22,844 nucleotides of DNA, from assembly GCF_000003605.2 (NCBI RefSeq), contig NW_003126885.1, positions 147,646 through 170,489 on the forward strand, written 5' to 3'. The position numbers and the translations under genes are program-made. The stretch is from Saccoglossus kowalevskii. Its lineage: Eukaryota > Hemichordata > Enteropneusta > Harrimaniidae. This document shows, piece after piece, positions 1-9,517 of the stretch; the first letter of the stretch is position 1; each line of letters begins with the position of its first letter. The notes below the pieces were generated by a model, which saw nothing but the letters and a program-made list of their open reading frames with translations, ran no database searches and was not told the DNA's origin.

Positions 1-30
1 ATGATGTGGACAGTAATGGTAACTGTGTAG
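1..30 (+). CDS. FBLN1-like: Fibulin EGF exon, 3' tail only
   Basis: From base 3 the frame reads DVDSNGNCV plus one base of a Gly/Asp codon. This is the usual last-cysteine end of a calcium-binding EGF module. A GTGGGT donor starts at base 31, in phase 1, and joins in frame to the exon at 1082. The rest of the exon lies upstream of the window. Confidence 0.75.
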   Translation: MMWTVMVTV

Positions 31-3000
31 GTGGGTATTGGTTAAGGTTGAATTCCATTGTGAACTATAGAAGGCAGTGTACTGTTCTATCCAAAGTACA
101 GCATAGAGGGCAGTGTACTGTTCTATCCAAAGTATAGCATAGAGGGCGTACTCTACTTAAACCTTTGAAAACCATACTTTCTCTCACTCTGAAGGAATGG
201 TGTAACGTTTCGCAATTTTTTTTTGTATTTTTCAATAAATTAATTTTTGTTCAAAATCAGTGACAATACAAGTTATGGTTTTGCGGTGCTAATAAATTCC
301 CCCTGTTAATCCGCTGTAATTAATTTATGTGTCATCATGCAGCACATGTTCGAATTTCAATGCATTTTACACACGTTGTGTACGTTGCTGTGAGTTCCAT
401 GTCAAACACAATGCGACACGAGAATCACCACCCCTTAAATATTAATTTTTAATAATCAACACCTCAGGAATGGGCTCTGATTTCAATAATCTTGAAAATC
501 AATTCTGCAGTTCATTCTTTCTGATTGCCAATATTCTGAAAATGACAGAAATTATCTATCGACAGCACCACTTGGTAATCTAGAAGATAATATTTGGTAA
601 TCGTAGTCCTAAATAACTATTAAAAATAGTAATCTGGTTGTTTAATAGTATTCTTGGCATATCAGGTTGAAGGACATATTTTGAGGTTGAAGAGTTGAAA
701 AGTAAAGTTGAAAAAAAAATCTTCTCTAATATTTTAATCAGTTCGTCAAATTTTTTTTTATTTAATCAAATATGCATTTAAATTTCTCACCACGTATTGA
801 ACATTGTAATTTAATGTGAACAAAAAAATGTGTTTTACATGTGTTGTACCGGTATACATAACTTCACAATGTCTATTGTCCTTTAACCTTTTCACAGTCC
901 CATCTTTTCATCACAAATTCACAAAATAGTCTGTTTATACATTTTGTATATGCACTTTCATTGAGAAGATTGGGACAAAAATAGACAAACTTTTTGAATG
1001 AAAACAAAAAGTTCACTAAAATTTTGTCTGTTAGCTCCGAAATTATAAACTATAATTTGATAATATTTCCGGTTATCTTAGATATAAACGAATGTCTTGG
1101 CAATCCTTGTCCACAAAATTCCAACTGTTATAATACCAGGGGTTCGTATCGATGTGCAGCAAGACAACAGTGCGGGGCAGGCTTTGAAATTGACAATAAC
1201 GGACTCAGGTGTGTTGGTAAGTACTTTACTTACTCCAATGAGAGATGCAATCATTTTGGGTTTAGTTGATAATGTTGCTAAAGTACAAATTGATAACATT
1301 TGCAGGTGCAAAATGCTCATTCAGTAATACTTATGTGTATATGCTCAAAAGATATCGAGTCAAAACTGAAAATCTTTTGTTAGCATCCAGATGTTGCTTG
1401 CAATGTATATGAATATGAAATGAGTTGGTGATCACAGTAAATACATTCATTGATTTTCCCCATAATTCAAAATGGCAGTAAAATATATAAATCTGTGTGC
1501 AAATTTGTATCTGGAAAAAATGGACACACTGCAGGGCTCAAGGTGGTTGAGGAACTCACAAGTTGTTTCTGTGGATGTGTGGACATTGCAGGGTTGTAAA
1601 CGTTATCAACAATCTAGTTCGTATAGGACTTTCATATATGACCTTTACTTTCAAATGCGAGGCGTAATGACCACCTGTCTGCCAGCATGTCAATCAATAA
1701 TCATGAAAGTAAATATCACAAAAATTATATTTAACAAAATTTCATGACTTTTTCTATTGTCTTGCATCTTAACATGTGTGGCTCAATCTACACAAATTTG
1801 TACAGATTTCATTGTACATGCAGGTAACTGGTAATTCTCACTTGCTACAAACCCGATTCATTCTTCGTCATCTTATTAAAATCCTAGTTTCTTCTATTAA
1901 TAGATATAGATGAGTGTTTAGTCGGCAGCCACACTTGTCAAAGTAATCAACGCTGTATAAATACCAGAGGGGGATACAACTGTGAATGTCCAGTCGGTTA
2001 CAAAGCTAACCAGTTCACAAAGACATGCGAAGGTGAGTGAGTGACTGAAACAATTTTATTCAGCATCTCTTGTGTTCATCTTCCCAAAATAGAACTTAGA
2101 TGCATGGAACTATACCGGTAATACGTGCGTGAGTTTGAATCTTATGCTGCGTGTTATTGTCTCAATGTTTGTGTGCCTGTATGTTTTTAATTATATGCAA
2201 TTGCCGCCGAGATAGCCACAAGATTTGTTTGTGCTCTTCAAATAGCGATACATTTCCTATCAACTCAACCTCTGTTCTTCTGACTTGCAACAATGTATTT
2301 TACTGGAGTGCTTATACTACCATAACATTTTACCGCTTTGAGAGCCAAAGTCAGCATTTCAGAACTTAAAACCCAGATTATTTTTTTTTTTTATATTTTT
2401 TAATGTTGATCAAAGCTGGTAGCCAAAGGGAAATAATGTCAATTTGGTCCAAAATTATATAAACATCCTAAAAAATAGGCAAAATTTTGGTCGAAAAAAA
2501 TTATGCCATCCACAGGGTGAACATCTTTTGTGAAAGGGTCAAAGGTCAATATATTTACATGTTATGCAATGTAAGGCAAAAAAAAATTGTTTTGTTGCCC
2601 TCAATGACCGAGGGTCGCGTTTTTTCCCTATATACCTCGGCTATTTACAATACCCTTAGTTTTCATGAGTTTAAAAAAAAAAAAAAATTCGACCGACTGA
2701 CCCAATTTTCCTACTTGAGGGGAAACGCAAGTTTTTTTTGGCCTAACTGTTTGTTGCCAATTCTTTGTGTGCTTCAATGTAGATATCGACGAGTGTAATG
2801 ATTGGCGAGGTCGATGTCAGCAAAGCTGTGAAAACACTGAAGGTTCCTACAGATGTACATGTCAAGAAGGATTTGAACTTGCACCGGACGGTGTCAACTG
2901 TAGAGGTACACATTATTATCTATCTAATGTCAAATTATGAATTTTTCATGCTATGATCCACGCTATGATTGCTTTGTGGTTGGTTTTTTTATTTTTAGAT

Positions 3001-6000
3001 ATTGATGAATGCGCATCTGGAAATCCATGCACTCAACAATGCGTTAATTATTACGGATCGTATCAGTGTTTATGCCAACGTGGATATAGACTGAATGCTG
3101 ATAAGCTCACATGTGATGGTAAGTACAGTTTCATACTTTTATAAAATGATTACTGCAAAGAAATGGAAAACATATTATTAAACTGAGTCACTGTCCTAAA
3201 CAGTTGTACGCTGGAACACAGTGGCATAATTTCTTTACATTTTTGCCAGCCATAGAAATGCTGCCTAGTAGTTACAAACACATGTAAAAGGACTAAATGT
3301 GAAAAAGTAGATTACAATAAACTAATTTTTAAATGTTTTCTGTACTCCATTCGGGTCAGGTTTGACAGCTAACTCCAGTGTTCATTCTTGTCAGGTCTCA
3401 CAGCTAACTCCAGTGTTCTGTCAAGTCAGGTCTCACAACTAACTCCAGTGTTCAGTCAAGTCAGGTTTGACAGCTAACTCGAGTGTTCAGTCTAGTCAGG
3501 TCTCACAATAACTCCAGTGTTCAGTGAAGTCAGGTCTCACACCTAACTCCAGTGTTCAGTCAAGTCAGATTTGACAGCTAACTCCAGTGGTCACTCTAGT
3601 CAGGTTTGACAGCTAACTCCAGTGTTCAGTCTAGTCAGGTTTGACAGCTAACTCCAGTGTTCAGTCTAGTCAGGTTTGACAGCTAACTCCAGTGTTCAGT
3701 CTAGTCGGGTTTGGCAGTTAACTCCAGTGTTCAGTCTAGTCATGTTTGACAGCTAACTCCAGTGTTCAGTCTAGTCAGGCTTGACAGCTAACTCCAGTGG
3801 TCACTCTAGTCAGGCTTGACAGCTAACTCCAGTGTTCAGTCTAGTCAGGTTTGACAGCTAACTCCAGTGTTCAGTCTAGTCAGGTTTGAAGGCTAACTCC
3901 AGTGTTCAGTCTAGTCAGGCTTGACAGCTAACTCCAGTGGTCACTCTAGTCAGGCTTGACAGCTAACTCCAGTGGTCACTCTAGTCAGGCTTGATAGCTA
4001 ACTCCAGTGGTCACTCTAGTCAGGTTTGACAGCCGACTCCAGTGGTCACTCTAGTCAATTTTGACAGCTAACTCCAGTGTTCAGTCTAGTTTGATTGATT
4101 TCACAGCTAAAAGTATATTTTGTGTAATTATGTTCATGTTTCTTATTGACTACTTAAATTTTTATATTCCATAGATATTGATGAATGTTCTCTCTATGCG
4201 TCACGTGGTAGTCTATGCGTCGGTGTTTGTACGAACATTCCTGGATCGTATAAATGCACATGCCCACCTGGATACAGTCTGTTGGCTGATGGCAGATCAT
4301 GTAGAGGTAAGCAATGAAAAATATCCTGCTCTTTGTCAGCTGGCATCATGATTATATGAGGTATAATTATTTAGTGACACTAGTGAATATATGCAACTCC
4401 TGCAAACATCAAAAGAAATAGAACGGTGCTCAGTATGATGTCTCTTGATGCATTGGGTTTTATTATATTCGTTTCTGGTTCTATAAAACAAATCTATCTC
4501 TAGTAGTTCAGTACTGTCGTGTTTTCCCCCAACCATTTTAAGTACTGCTGTTTCATAGATTTTGCTTCTGCCTATCTACGAAAAAATGCCGCATAATAGA
4601 CCATATTTGTTGGTTTACGAACTGACTATTCCCTTCCAAAAATGACACAAAATTTCAACAAGACATTTCTCAAACGTTCAATACTACCAACTAAAATCTT
4701 AATGATCAGTTAACTCTGTTACCATGACAACAAACCAGTATTATTTTTGTCATGCTCTAGATATTGACGAGTGTGAAGAAAGAATAGACACATGTTCTGC
4801 GACTGAGACGTGTTTCAACACCCGCGGTGGATTTCGTTGCCATAGCATCACATGTCCACCATATTTTGTCAAAGCATCAGCAACGTAAGTATATTGTCAA
4901 CCTTAAATAATCGTTTATGTCGTTTCTAAAAACCTGAAAAGTATTGTACTTTGTACTGTAAAAGGGTTAATTATTCACTGGGTTTTAATTTTGCTTATTT
5001 CGCTGACTGGAAAATGCGCTAAATTAAAACCCAGTGAATATGTAAAATTTAGCATGGAACACATTATCTAAATGATAAAACCGTGAATTTAAAACCCACT
5101 GAATATGCCTGAAATGCTAAATCAGCGAAATTTAAATCCAGTGAAAATTAGTCATTTTATAGTACTTCTATGTAGTATAAGGGGATATAAGTATTGATAT
5201 AACTATAAAAAAACACCTACTCATGATACATAGATCAGCTGGCAGATATCAGGTCGGGTCTCTGTACCAGTCAGTGAACATAGTGGGTGAGATTTGTCTA
5301 TGAAGGAAGCAGTGAACAAGGTAAGATTTTGCCACTAGAGAAACAGTGAATAGGGTAAAATTAGTTATTCTTGGGGAAGCAGTGACCAAGGTAATATATT
5401 TCTAGGGAGAAGCAGTAGTCAAAAATGTAATGCTCATTTGGATAAGCAGTGACCAAGGTAAGATACATTTCCAGGGGGAAGCAGTGACCAAGGTAAGATA
5501 CATTTCCAGGGGGAAGCAGTGACCAAGGTAATGCACTCTGGGGGAAGCAGTGACCAAGGTAATGCTCTCTGGGGGAAGCAGTGACCAAGGTAATGCACTC
5601 TGGGGGAAGCAGTGACCAAGGTGATGCTTTCTGGGGGAAGCAGTGACCAAGGTAATGCACTCTGGGGGAAGCAGTGACCAAAGTCATGCACTCTGGGAGA
5701 AGCAGTGACCAAAGTCATGCACTCTGGGGAAAGCAGTGACCAAGGTAATGCTCTCTGGGGGAAGCAGTGACCAAGGTAATGCACTCTGGGGGAAGCAGTG
5801 ACCAAAGTCATGCACTCTGGGGGAAGCAGTGACCAAGGTAATGCTCTCTGGGGAGCCTATGCAAAGAAATCTGCTGTGTCTTTCCTCATTTTCTCTCTCA
5901 TTCTACTTTTCTATTGGTTGAAAAACTATCTGAAATGTCTGTCTTTTGGTAAAACATTTGTGATTACACAGTTGACTAATGCAGATTTCTTTGTTGCTCC

Positions 6001-9000
6001 CCTTTTCTGTTTACAGTCGCTGTCGCCGGGAACAGTGTGCGATTGATGATGCCGAGTGTATAGGCTTGCCGTTCTCCATCTCGTACAACTACATCACATT
6101 CCCGTCTGATGTGCGTATTCCAGCACGGCTCTTCACCATGACTGCTGTTCCATTTGGAACCAATACATACGACTTTTTTCTAACCAAGGGAAATGAGGCG
6201 AATGAATTCCAGTTGCAGAAGGAACAACTTAAAGGAACAATCTATTTAATCCAGCCCATGACAGGACCAAGAGATATTGAACTTGAATTAGAACTGAGAA
6301 GCTATGACGAGAATCGTAACTTAGCGGGAAAGAATGTCGCTAAAATAATTGTTTACTGTACCAAATACAAATTCTAGGAAGCAATGATTTTGACAACATA
6401 GCATTCTGTGAATTTATTTTAAGCACAATATTTTACAGAAATCCAGAACAATTTTTTTTGGAAACTACGGGTCACTGAATATTTAGAAATTAGCATGATG
6501 AAAAATTTTCAATTTACAAAAATAAAAATTTCTGTATTTGAGAGAAAAAAAATCTTAATTAAAACTGGCTGCTAGCATTGTGGCACTGTACTGGAAAAAT
6601 CTCATTATCATACGATTCTCTTAAGTCTCCTTTTCCACAAATTTTGAAATGAATATTGTTTTCTAATTAGTGTATTACTTTGTCGATTGTTACCTGATGT
6701 GCAAGATATAAACAAATACCTATTTTGGCTTTTCCGTCACTTCTAAAATGAAAATACAGAAAATATAATTCTGGGACACAGTTTTTGTGAAGATTTAATG
6801 TTACAAATATTAAATTTCTGTAGTGAAGTTCTGGAATACACTTGAAAGTTGTAAAAAATGAACAATTATTATAAAAAGCCATTCCTGTTGCATAGAAATC
6901 ACCTATAAAATGTAAAGAAATATATTCTTTGTATGATCAGCGTAAAAGCCATTACTGTCATAAAGTGATTTAACCCAAAAAAAATGACTTAAGTTGTGTA
7001 AAAGCTAGTCTTTGAATTTTATTTCAGTTGTACAAACCCTGGCTTTAGAATATGTAAACATTGTGTTACATACATTAGTGTAGTTCAGGTGACTTATAAA
7101 TAAAACAAATAACTGATTGTGATATTTTTCGTAATTGTCATATAATCCACCACATACCAACAGATATGGTGCATTCACACAAATCCAAGCACTATTCATC
7201 CTTCTTTGTTCAGTCTGTAATGTTACTCCATATTCAAAACAACCCCCTGTTACTCCACATGAGTAGATACATAGTTCAAATTTGGGTGGGTCTGAAAATG
7301 AACCATTATTACACATTGTTCAACTCTCAGCTACAAACCCTATAATGCAAATAGGTAAGTTTTTTATTATATTTGGCTATGAATGTCTGCATGGAAGACT
7401 ACTATTATATTAACCATCCTGAGAACAAAAACATGGTGGTATTCATGTCTGCATTGTCATCAAACCTCTGCTCTTTTTATCATACAGTCCAGGATCAGAA
7501 GACGAGTTCCGATGCGTAAAACAACGCTGTGCAGCCAACGATGCTGAATGTTTACTGGAGAAGACTGATGCTATATCCTACAATCACATCTCCTTGCCAT
7601 CGAATCTGACGCCGCCCAGACCACTGATTACCATGAGTGCCATCACAACTGGTACACCAAGGATTCGGTTCCACATCGCTGAAGGTAACCATGGTGGATG
7701 GTTTGACGTAGTATCCCATGGTGCATCAGGTATGTACACAGTTAACAATAAATTTCTCACTGCCACAGGACAAATGTTAATATAATTATATATACCGGCA
7801 ATTCCAAAGTATTCTGAACCAGTGTCACAATATCACGGAGGAGTGACTATCTGTATTGTGGTTGTAATCCTCCAAGCGATAGGTGAGGAGGGATAGAAAT
7901 TAGAAAAACAGGGAATATTTCATTGCCTGTTCGAATGCAGTTTGAAAACCGGGACCTATGGATTGACTTGTCTGTCTTTACCTGCATCGATCAAGTTCAA
8001 ACTGAAGGGTAACACATACATCAGACATTGAATCAGACCGGGTATGCCTTTTAATTTGTTCCGTAATCTTATTCAAGATGGCTGAATGGCAGCCATGTTT
8101 TCATCCCAGTCTTGATAGATTGGGTTTAAAATCGATACTATATTCAATGGTGCCTTGATGCATGTAATTTCATTTTTCATGAAATTAAATACCTCGCACA
8201 TACAAATAGTTTTCACAAAACCATATCTCATACATGCTTGGATCCATTGTATTTGAGCTTCACTCGCATATCGTGTTTAAGGTTGCTACAAAAAGTTAAT
8301 AATGGGATGCATTTGGTTGTCCCTTGACTGACCATCAACAGTTTCTCAGTCATGCCTTGATATTTTTCATTTAAAATGGCCGACTGGAAGCCTTTTATGA
8401 CCTTTGTCAGATATAAGGCAAGACATAATGTTGTTTTCAGTTATTTTTGAATTATGATAAAATTTAGCAAACTGGCAGTCATTTTAGGCACATACACAAA
8501 AACAAAATTTGAGTATGTCATGCCTGTACTGATACCATTTCTCAGTCGTTCTTTGACTGAATTTTGTGAAAGTAGGTGCAAAAACAATATAATGGTATAC
8601 ATTGGCAAGTTGATTCGATTAGACAGACTGGTGACAATTTTCGTCTCCCAAAACACTCGTCAGGCATGCCTGGGTCAATATTATTCAAACTTGGTATGAA
8701 TGTCACTCATGGTGGGTTATTGAATTTAATGTAAAACAAAGGAAAAAAAGTATATTAGGTGGATTTTATTTTCACTGAATATAAAGTATTTTACAGTATA
8801 TCATGCTTTATCTCAAGGTGTTTTAACACATCAAATATTTCAAATTTATCATAGTTCTATGCCCTAATATCTGTTTCCAAAGCTTAAAAGTTTTAGCTAC
8901 TGAGGCTTAATAAAATGATTATTTCCAATATTTCCAGTCTGAAAATAGAGAATTATGTTCTGACCTCTATGCATAGGTCTATGTTGGGCGTCTTCACATG

Positions 9001-9517
9001 CATCTCAGACATACTCAGTCTGATCACATTGAAACTTCACAAATTCATCACATGGCTGAATGGAGGTTATTTTTGTCCTTAAAAATTCATTTGTGTGGAC
9101 AGATTTTATTCAAACTTGGTACATGCATGTCATTTTATTTTCAGAATGAAAATGGCTGGCTGGTGGCCATTTTTTTTTAATGAATGCTGTTCCAGATCAG
9201 TGATATTATTTGACCAATCATGTTCCAACTATTCAATTCAAAATGGCCGATTGGCGGCCAAATGTCTAGAATTTAAAAACATACTACCGTACATTATGCA
9301 TAATAGTATATGGCAATTATTACTGAACTATCCGACATGTATTCACTAAAGTATTTTTTTTTCATCTACTTCAGGTACTGTTAGAATGATACGGAATATT
9401 AATGGTCCATTTCATACGGTGCTCCGGCTGGAGATGGATCGCTTGAACAATGCCAACATTGTCACAAGTCGTACAGTAGCATACTTGTATATTTACGTCT
9501 CACAATATTTCTTTTAA
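1..9517 (+). CDS. FBLN1-like: Fibulin-1-like extracellular matrix glycoprotein, 3' part of gene (alternative C and D ends)
   Basis: Fibulins are secreted calcium-binding glycoproteins of basement membranes and elastic matrix. They carry a row of calcium-binding EGF modules followed by a fibulin-type C-terminal domain. The window enters the gene inside its EGF array: the tail of one module, six complete modules each opening with D-I-D/N-E-C, then two alternative C-terminal domains. Joining the exons gives an open frame of 383 residues for the D-type path and 391 for the C-type path. All six cysteines of the fold are visible in most modules. The last module ends in C-P-P-Y before the terminal domain, as in vertebrate fibulin-1. 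The 5' part (signal peptide, anaphylatoxin-like modules and first EGFs) lies outside the window. Having both C- and D-type ends points to fibulin-1 rather than fibulin-2 or the short fibulins. Exon calls rest on reading splice sites, frame and family resemblance by eye. Confidence 0.9.
31..882. other. Fibulin intron, mostly featureless
   Basis: AT-rich intron with no exon that I can support. It holds a short 36-bp tandem repeat near its start, one TACCGGTA palindrome (847-854) and several T and A runs. Confidence 0.7.
71..155. repeat. 36-bp tandem repeat, about 2.3 copies
   Basis: GGCAGTGTACTGTTCTATCC recurs at 73 and 109, with a partial third unit after 145. The period is 36 bp. Confidence 0.8.
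883..1046 (+). mobile_element. TTAA-flanked MITE, copy 1, truncated
   Basis: It starts TTAACCTTTTCAC and then matches the left half of copy 2 (10075-10517), for example CACAAAATAGTC, AAGATTGGGACAAAAATAG and TTTTGTC.GTT.GCTCC.AAATTA. The right half and closing TTAA are missing. Its broken end lies about 35 bp before the acceptor of the fibulin exon at 1082. Confidence 0.75.
1082..1216 (+). CDS. FBLN1-like: Fibulin calcium-binding EGF exon
   Basis: This 135-bp phase 1-1 exon follows a TTATCTTAG acceptor and ends at a GTAAGT donor. It encodes D-I-N-E-C, then [14 protein letters not shown] and a final R-C-V. That is the calcium-binding signature with the hydroxylatable Asn and aromatic spacing of cbEGF modules. 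The acceptor lies about 35 bp after the end of a truncated transposon fragment. Confidence 0.88.
1217..1903. other. Fibulin intron, nothing recognised
   Basis: AT-rich. I see no exon, RNA gene or repeat. The open frames in it have no domain signature. Confidence 0.7.
1904..2032 (+). CDS. FBLN1-like: Fibulin calcium-binding EGF exon
   Basis: This 129-bp phase 1-1 exon has an AATAG acceptor and a GTGAGT donor. It reads D-I-D-E-C, then [18 protein letters not shown] and T-C-E, a full six-cysteine calcium-binding EGF module. Confidence 0.92.
2033..2782. other. Fibulin intron with homopolymer runs
   Basis: It holds a TACCGGTA palindrome (2113-2120), T runs near 2381-2400 and a 15-base A run at 2673-2687. 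No exon is supported. Confidence 0.7.
2783..2905 (+). CDS. FBLN1-like: Fibulin calcium-binding EGF exon
   Basis: This 123-bp phase 1-1 exon has an AATGTAG acceptor and a GTACAC donor, weaker than its neighbours' donors. It reads [24 protein letters not shown] and N-C-R. The next intron is only 93 bp. Confidence 0.92.
2999..3118 (+). CDS. FBLN1-like: Fibulin calcium-binding EGF exon
   Basis: This 120-bp phase 1-1 exon has a T-rich tract with a TTTTTAG acceptor and a GTAAGT donor. It reads [25 protein letters not shown] and T-C-D. The following intron carries the 35-bp minisatellite. Confidence 0.93.
3352..4092 (+). repeat. 35-bp minisatellite, about 21 copies
   Basis: The unit is built on TTTGACAGCTAACTCCAGTG followed by TTCAGTCTAGTCAGG. 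I count 21 AACTCCAGTG-type cores, mostly spaced 35 bp apart, with a few 34- or 36-bp units. Higher-order variants alternate (GTTCAGTCTAG versus GGTCACTCTAG). It fills most of the fibulin intron 3119-4174. Each unit carries CTAAC, resembling a branch site, and several AG dinucleotides on the gene strand. Confidence 0.95.
4175..4306 (+). CDS. FBLN1-like: Fibulin calcium-binding EGF exon (penultimate module)
   Basis: This 132-bp phase 1-1 exon has a TCCATAG acceptor and a GTAAGC donor. It reads D-I-D-E-C, then [21 protein letters not shown] and D-G-R-S-C-R. The spacing and the N-I-P-G-S-Y-K-C stretch resemble the penultimate EGF of vertebrate fibulin-1. Confidence 0.93.
4307..4760. other. Fibulin intron, nothing recognised
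   Basis: AT-rich with a T/C-rich 3' end (CATGCTCTAG). The open frame on the - strand shows no domain signature. Confidence 0.7.
4761..4884 (+). CDS. FBLN1-like: Fibulin last EGF exon, shared by the C and D forms
   Basis: This 124-bp exon runs from a GCTCTAG acceptor to a GTAAGT donor. It encodes [16 protein letters not shown] and then C-P-P-Y-F-V-K. Unlike the other EGF exons it ends in phase 2 (codon AC+N). Both downstream terminal exons start with a T after their acceptors, so each completes a Thr codon and keeps the frame. This makes it the branch point of the alternative ends. Confidence 0.92.
4956..5162. mobile_element. TA-flanked MITE with CTGTAAAA ends, copy 1
   Basis: 207 bp between TA dinucleotides (4954-4955 and 5163-5164). 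The left end CTGTAAAAGGGTTAATTATT and the inverted right end CTATAAAATGACTAATTTTC form imperfect inverted repeats, continuing through CACTGG and TTTCGCTG. There is no coding capacity. TA flanks suggest mobilisation by a Tc1/mariner-type transposase (inference). A second copy is at 11716-12263. Confidence 0.8.
5290..5860 (+). repeat. 31-bp minisatellite of splice-donor-like units upstream of the D-type exon
   Basis: The unit is GGGGGAAGCAGTGACCAAGG then TAATGCACTCT. It is regular from about 5530 to 5860 and degenerate, with longer spacing, back to about 5290. Twelve units contain AAG|GTAA or AAG|GTGA, and three of these read AAG|GTAAGA (about 5321, 5459 and 5491). Three later units carry AAAGTCATG instead. 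The array lies in the fibulin intron that ends at the D-type acceptor, about 155 bp away. The - strand open frames here are artefacts of the repeat. Confidence 0.95.
6017..6377 (+). CDS. FBLN1-like: Fibulin-1 D-type C-terminal domain (alternative last exon)
   Basis: A pyrimidine-rich tract and TTTACAG acceptor precede 361 bp that end in a TAG stop. The product is 119 residues plus the shared Thr. It opens with a cysteine cluster (R-C-R-R-E-Q-C then D-A-E-C), then [13 protein letters not shown] and I-P-A-R-L-F-T-M, a G-N-E-A-N-E-F stretch, G-P-R-D-I-E-L and a final I-I-V-Y-C-T. From memory of the family this order matches the fibulin-1D-type C-terminal domain (ITYxxLxFP, GNEEG, PRD). It has its own stop and poly(A) candidates, so it works as a terminal exon. 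It lies upstream of the C-type exons. Confidence 0.9.
6378..7487. other. D-type 3' UTR and intron before the C-type exons
   Basis: AT-rich, with candidate AATAAA sites at 6521 and 7099. No exon, RNA gene or clear repeat. On the C-type path it is the 3' part of a long intron (4885-7487). Confidence 0.65.
6521..6526 (+). terminator. Candidate poly(A) signal for the D-type transcript
   Basis: AATAAA lies 144 bp after the D-type stop. Another AATAAA at 7099-7104 is a distal alternative. There is no transcript evidence, so site use is inferred. Confidence 0.4.
7488..7729 (+). CDS. FBLN1-like: Fibulin-1 C-type C-terminal domain, first part
   Basis: This 242-bp exon lies between a CATACAG acceptor and a GTATGT donor. 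It encodes [22 protein letters not shown], then R-F-H-I-A-E-G-N and F-D-V-V. The ISLP and DITEGN-like motifs followed by FDII/FDVV are typical of the fibulin-1C domain and differ from the D-type domain at 6017-6377. The first base completes the Thr codon begun in exon 4761-4884. It ends in phase 1 and joins the exon at 9375. Confidence 0.9.
8060..9290. repeat. Degenerate dispersed repeat with AAAATGGCYGRYTGG cores
   Basis: Within the C-type intron (7730-9374), related cores occur near 8076, 8375, 9049, 9147 and 9241 (AAGATGGCTGAATGGCAGCC, AAAATGGCCGACTGGAAGCC, AAAATGGCCGATTGGCGGCC and variants). A second shared motif, TTCAAACTTGGTA, occurs near 8686 and 9110, and TTTCTCAGTC near 8340 and 8537. 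Copies are diverged and irregularly spaced, as expected for an old interspersed repeat. A short MITE end relic (TTTATTTTCACTGAATA and TTTTACAGTA) lies at 8757-8797. Confidence 0.55.
9375..9517 (+). CDS. FBLN1-like: Fibulin-1 C-type C-terminal domain, second part and stop
   Basis: This 143-bp exon follows a CTACTTCAG acceptor and ends in TAA. It encodes [18 protein letters not shown] and finishes V-S-Q-Y-F-F. The GPFHxVLxLEM block and the aromatic VSxYxF end are hallmarks of the fibulin-1C terminus. It joins 7488-7729 in frame across a 1645-bp intron. Confidence 0.92.

Noticed and set aside
2487..2798. + strand open frame of 103 codons running into the EGF exon at 2783
   Set aside because: It is in a different frame from the EGF module and contains homopolymer-derived K and F runs; intron sequence.
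5361..5811. Overlapping - strand open frames of 82-125 codons with repeated LGHCFP motifs
   Set aside because: They are produced entirely by the 31-bp minisatellite, which stays open in several frames. There is no start context, splice context or domain.
7005..7316. - strand open frame of 103 codons
   Set aside because: It lies between two fibulin exons, has no domain signature and is AT-rich in composition.
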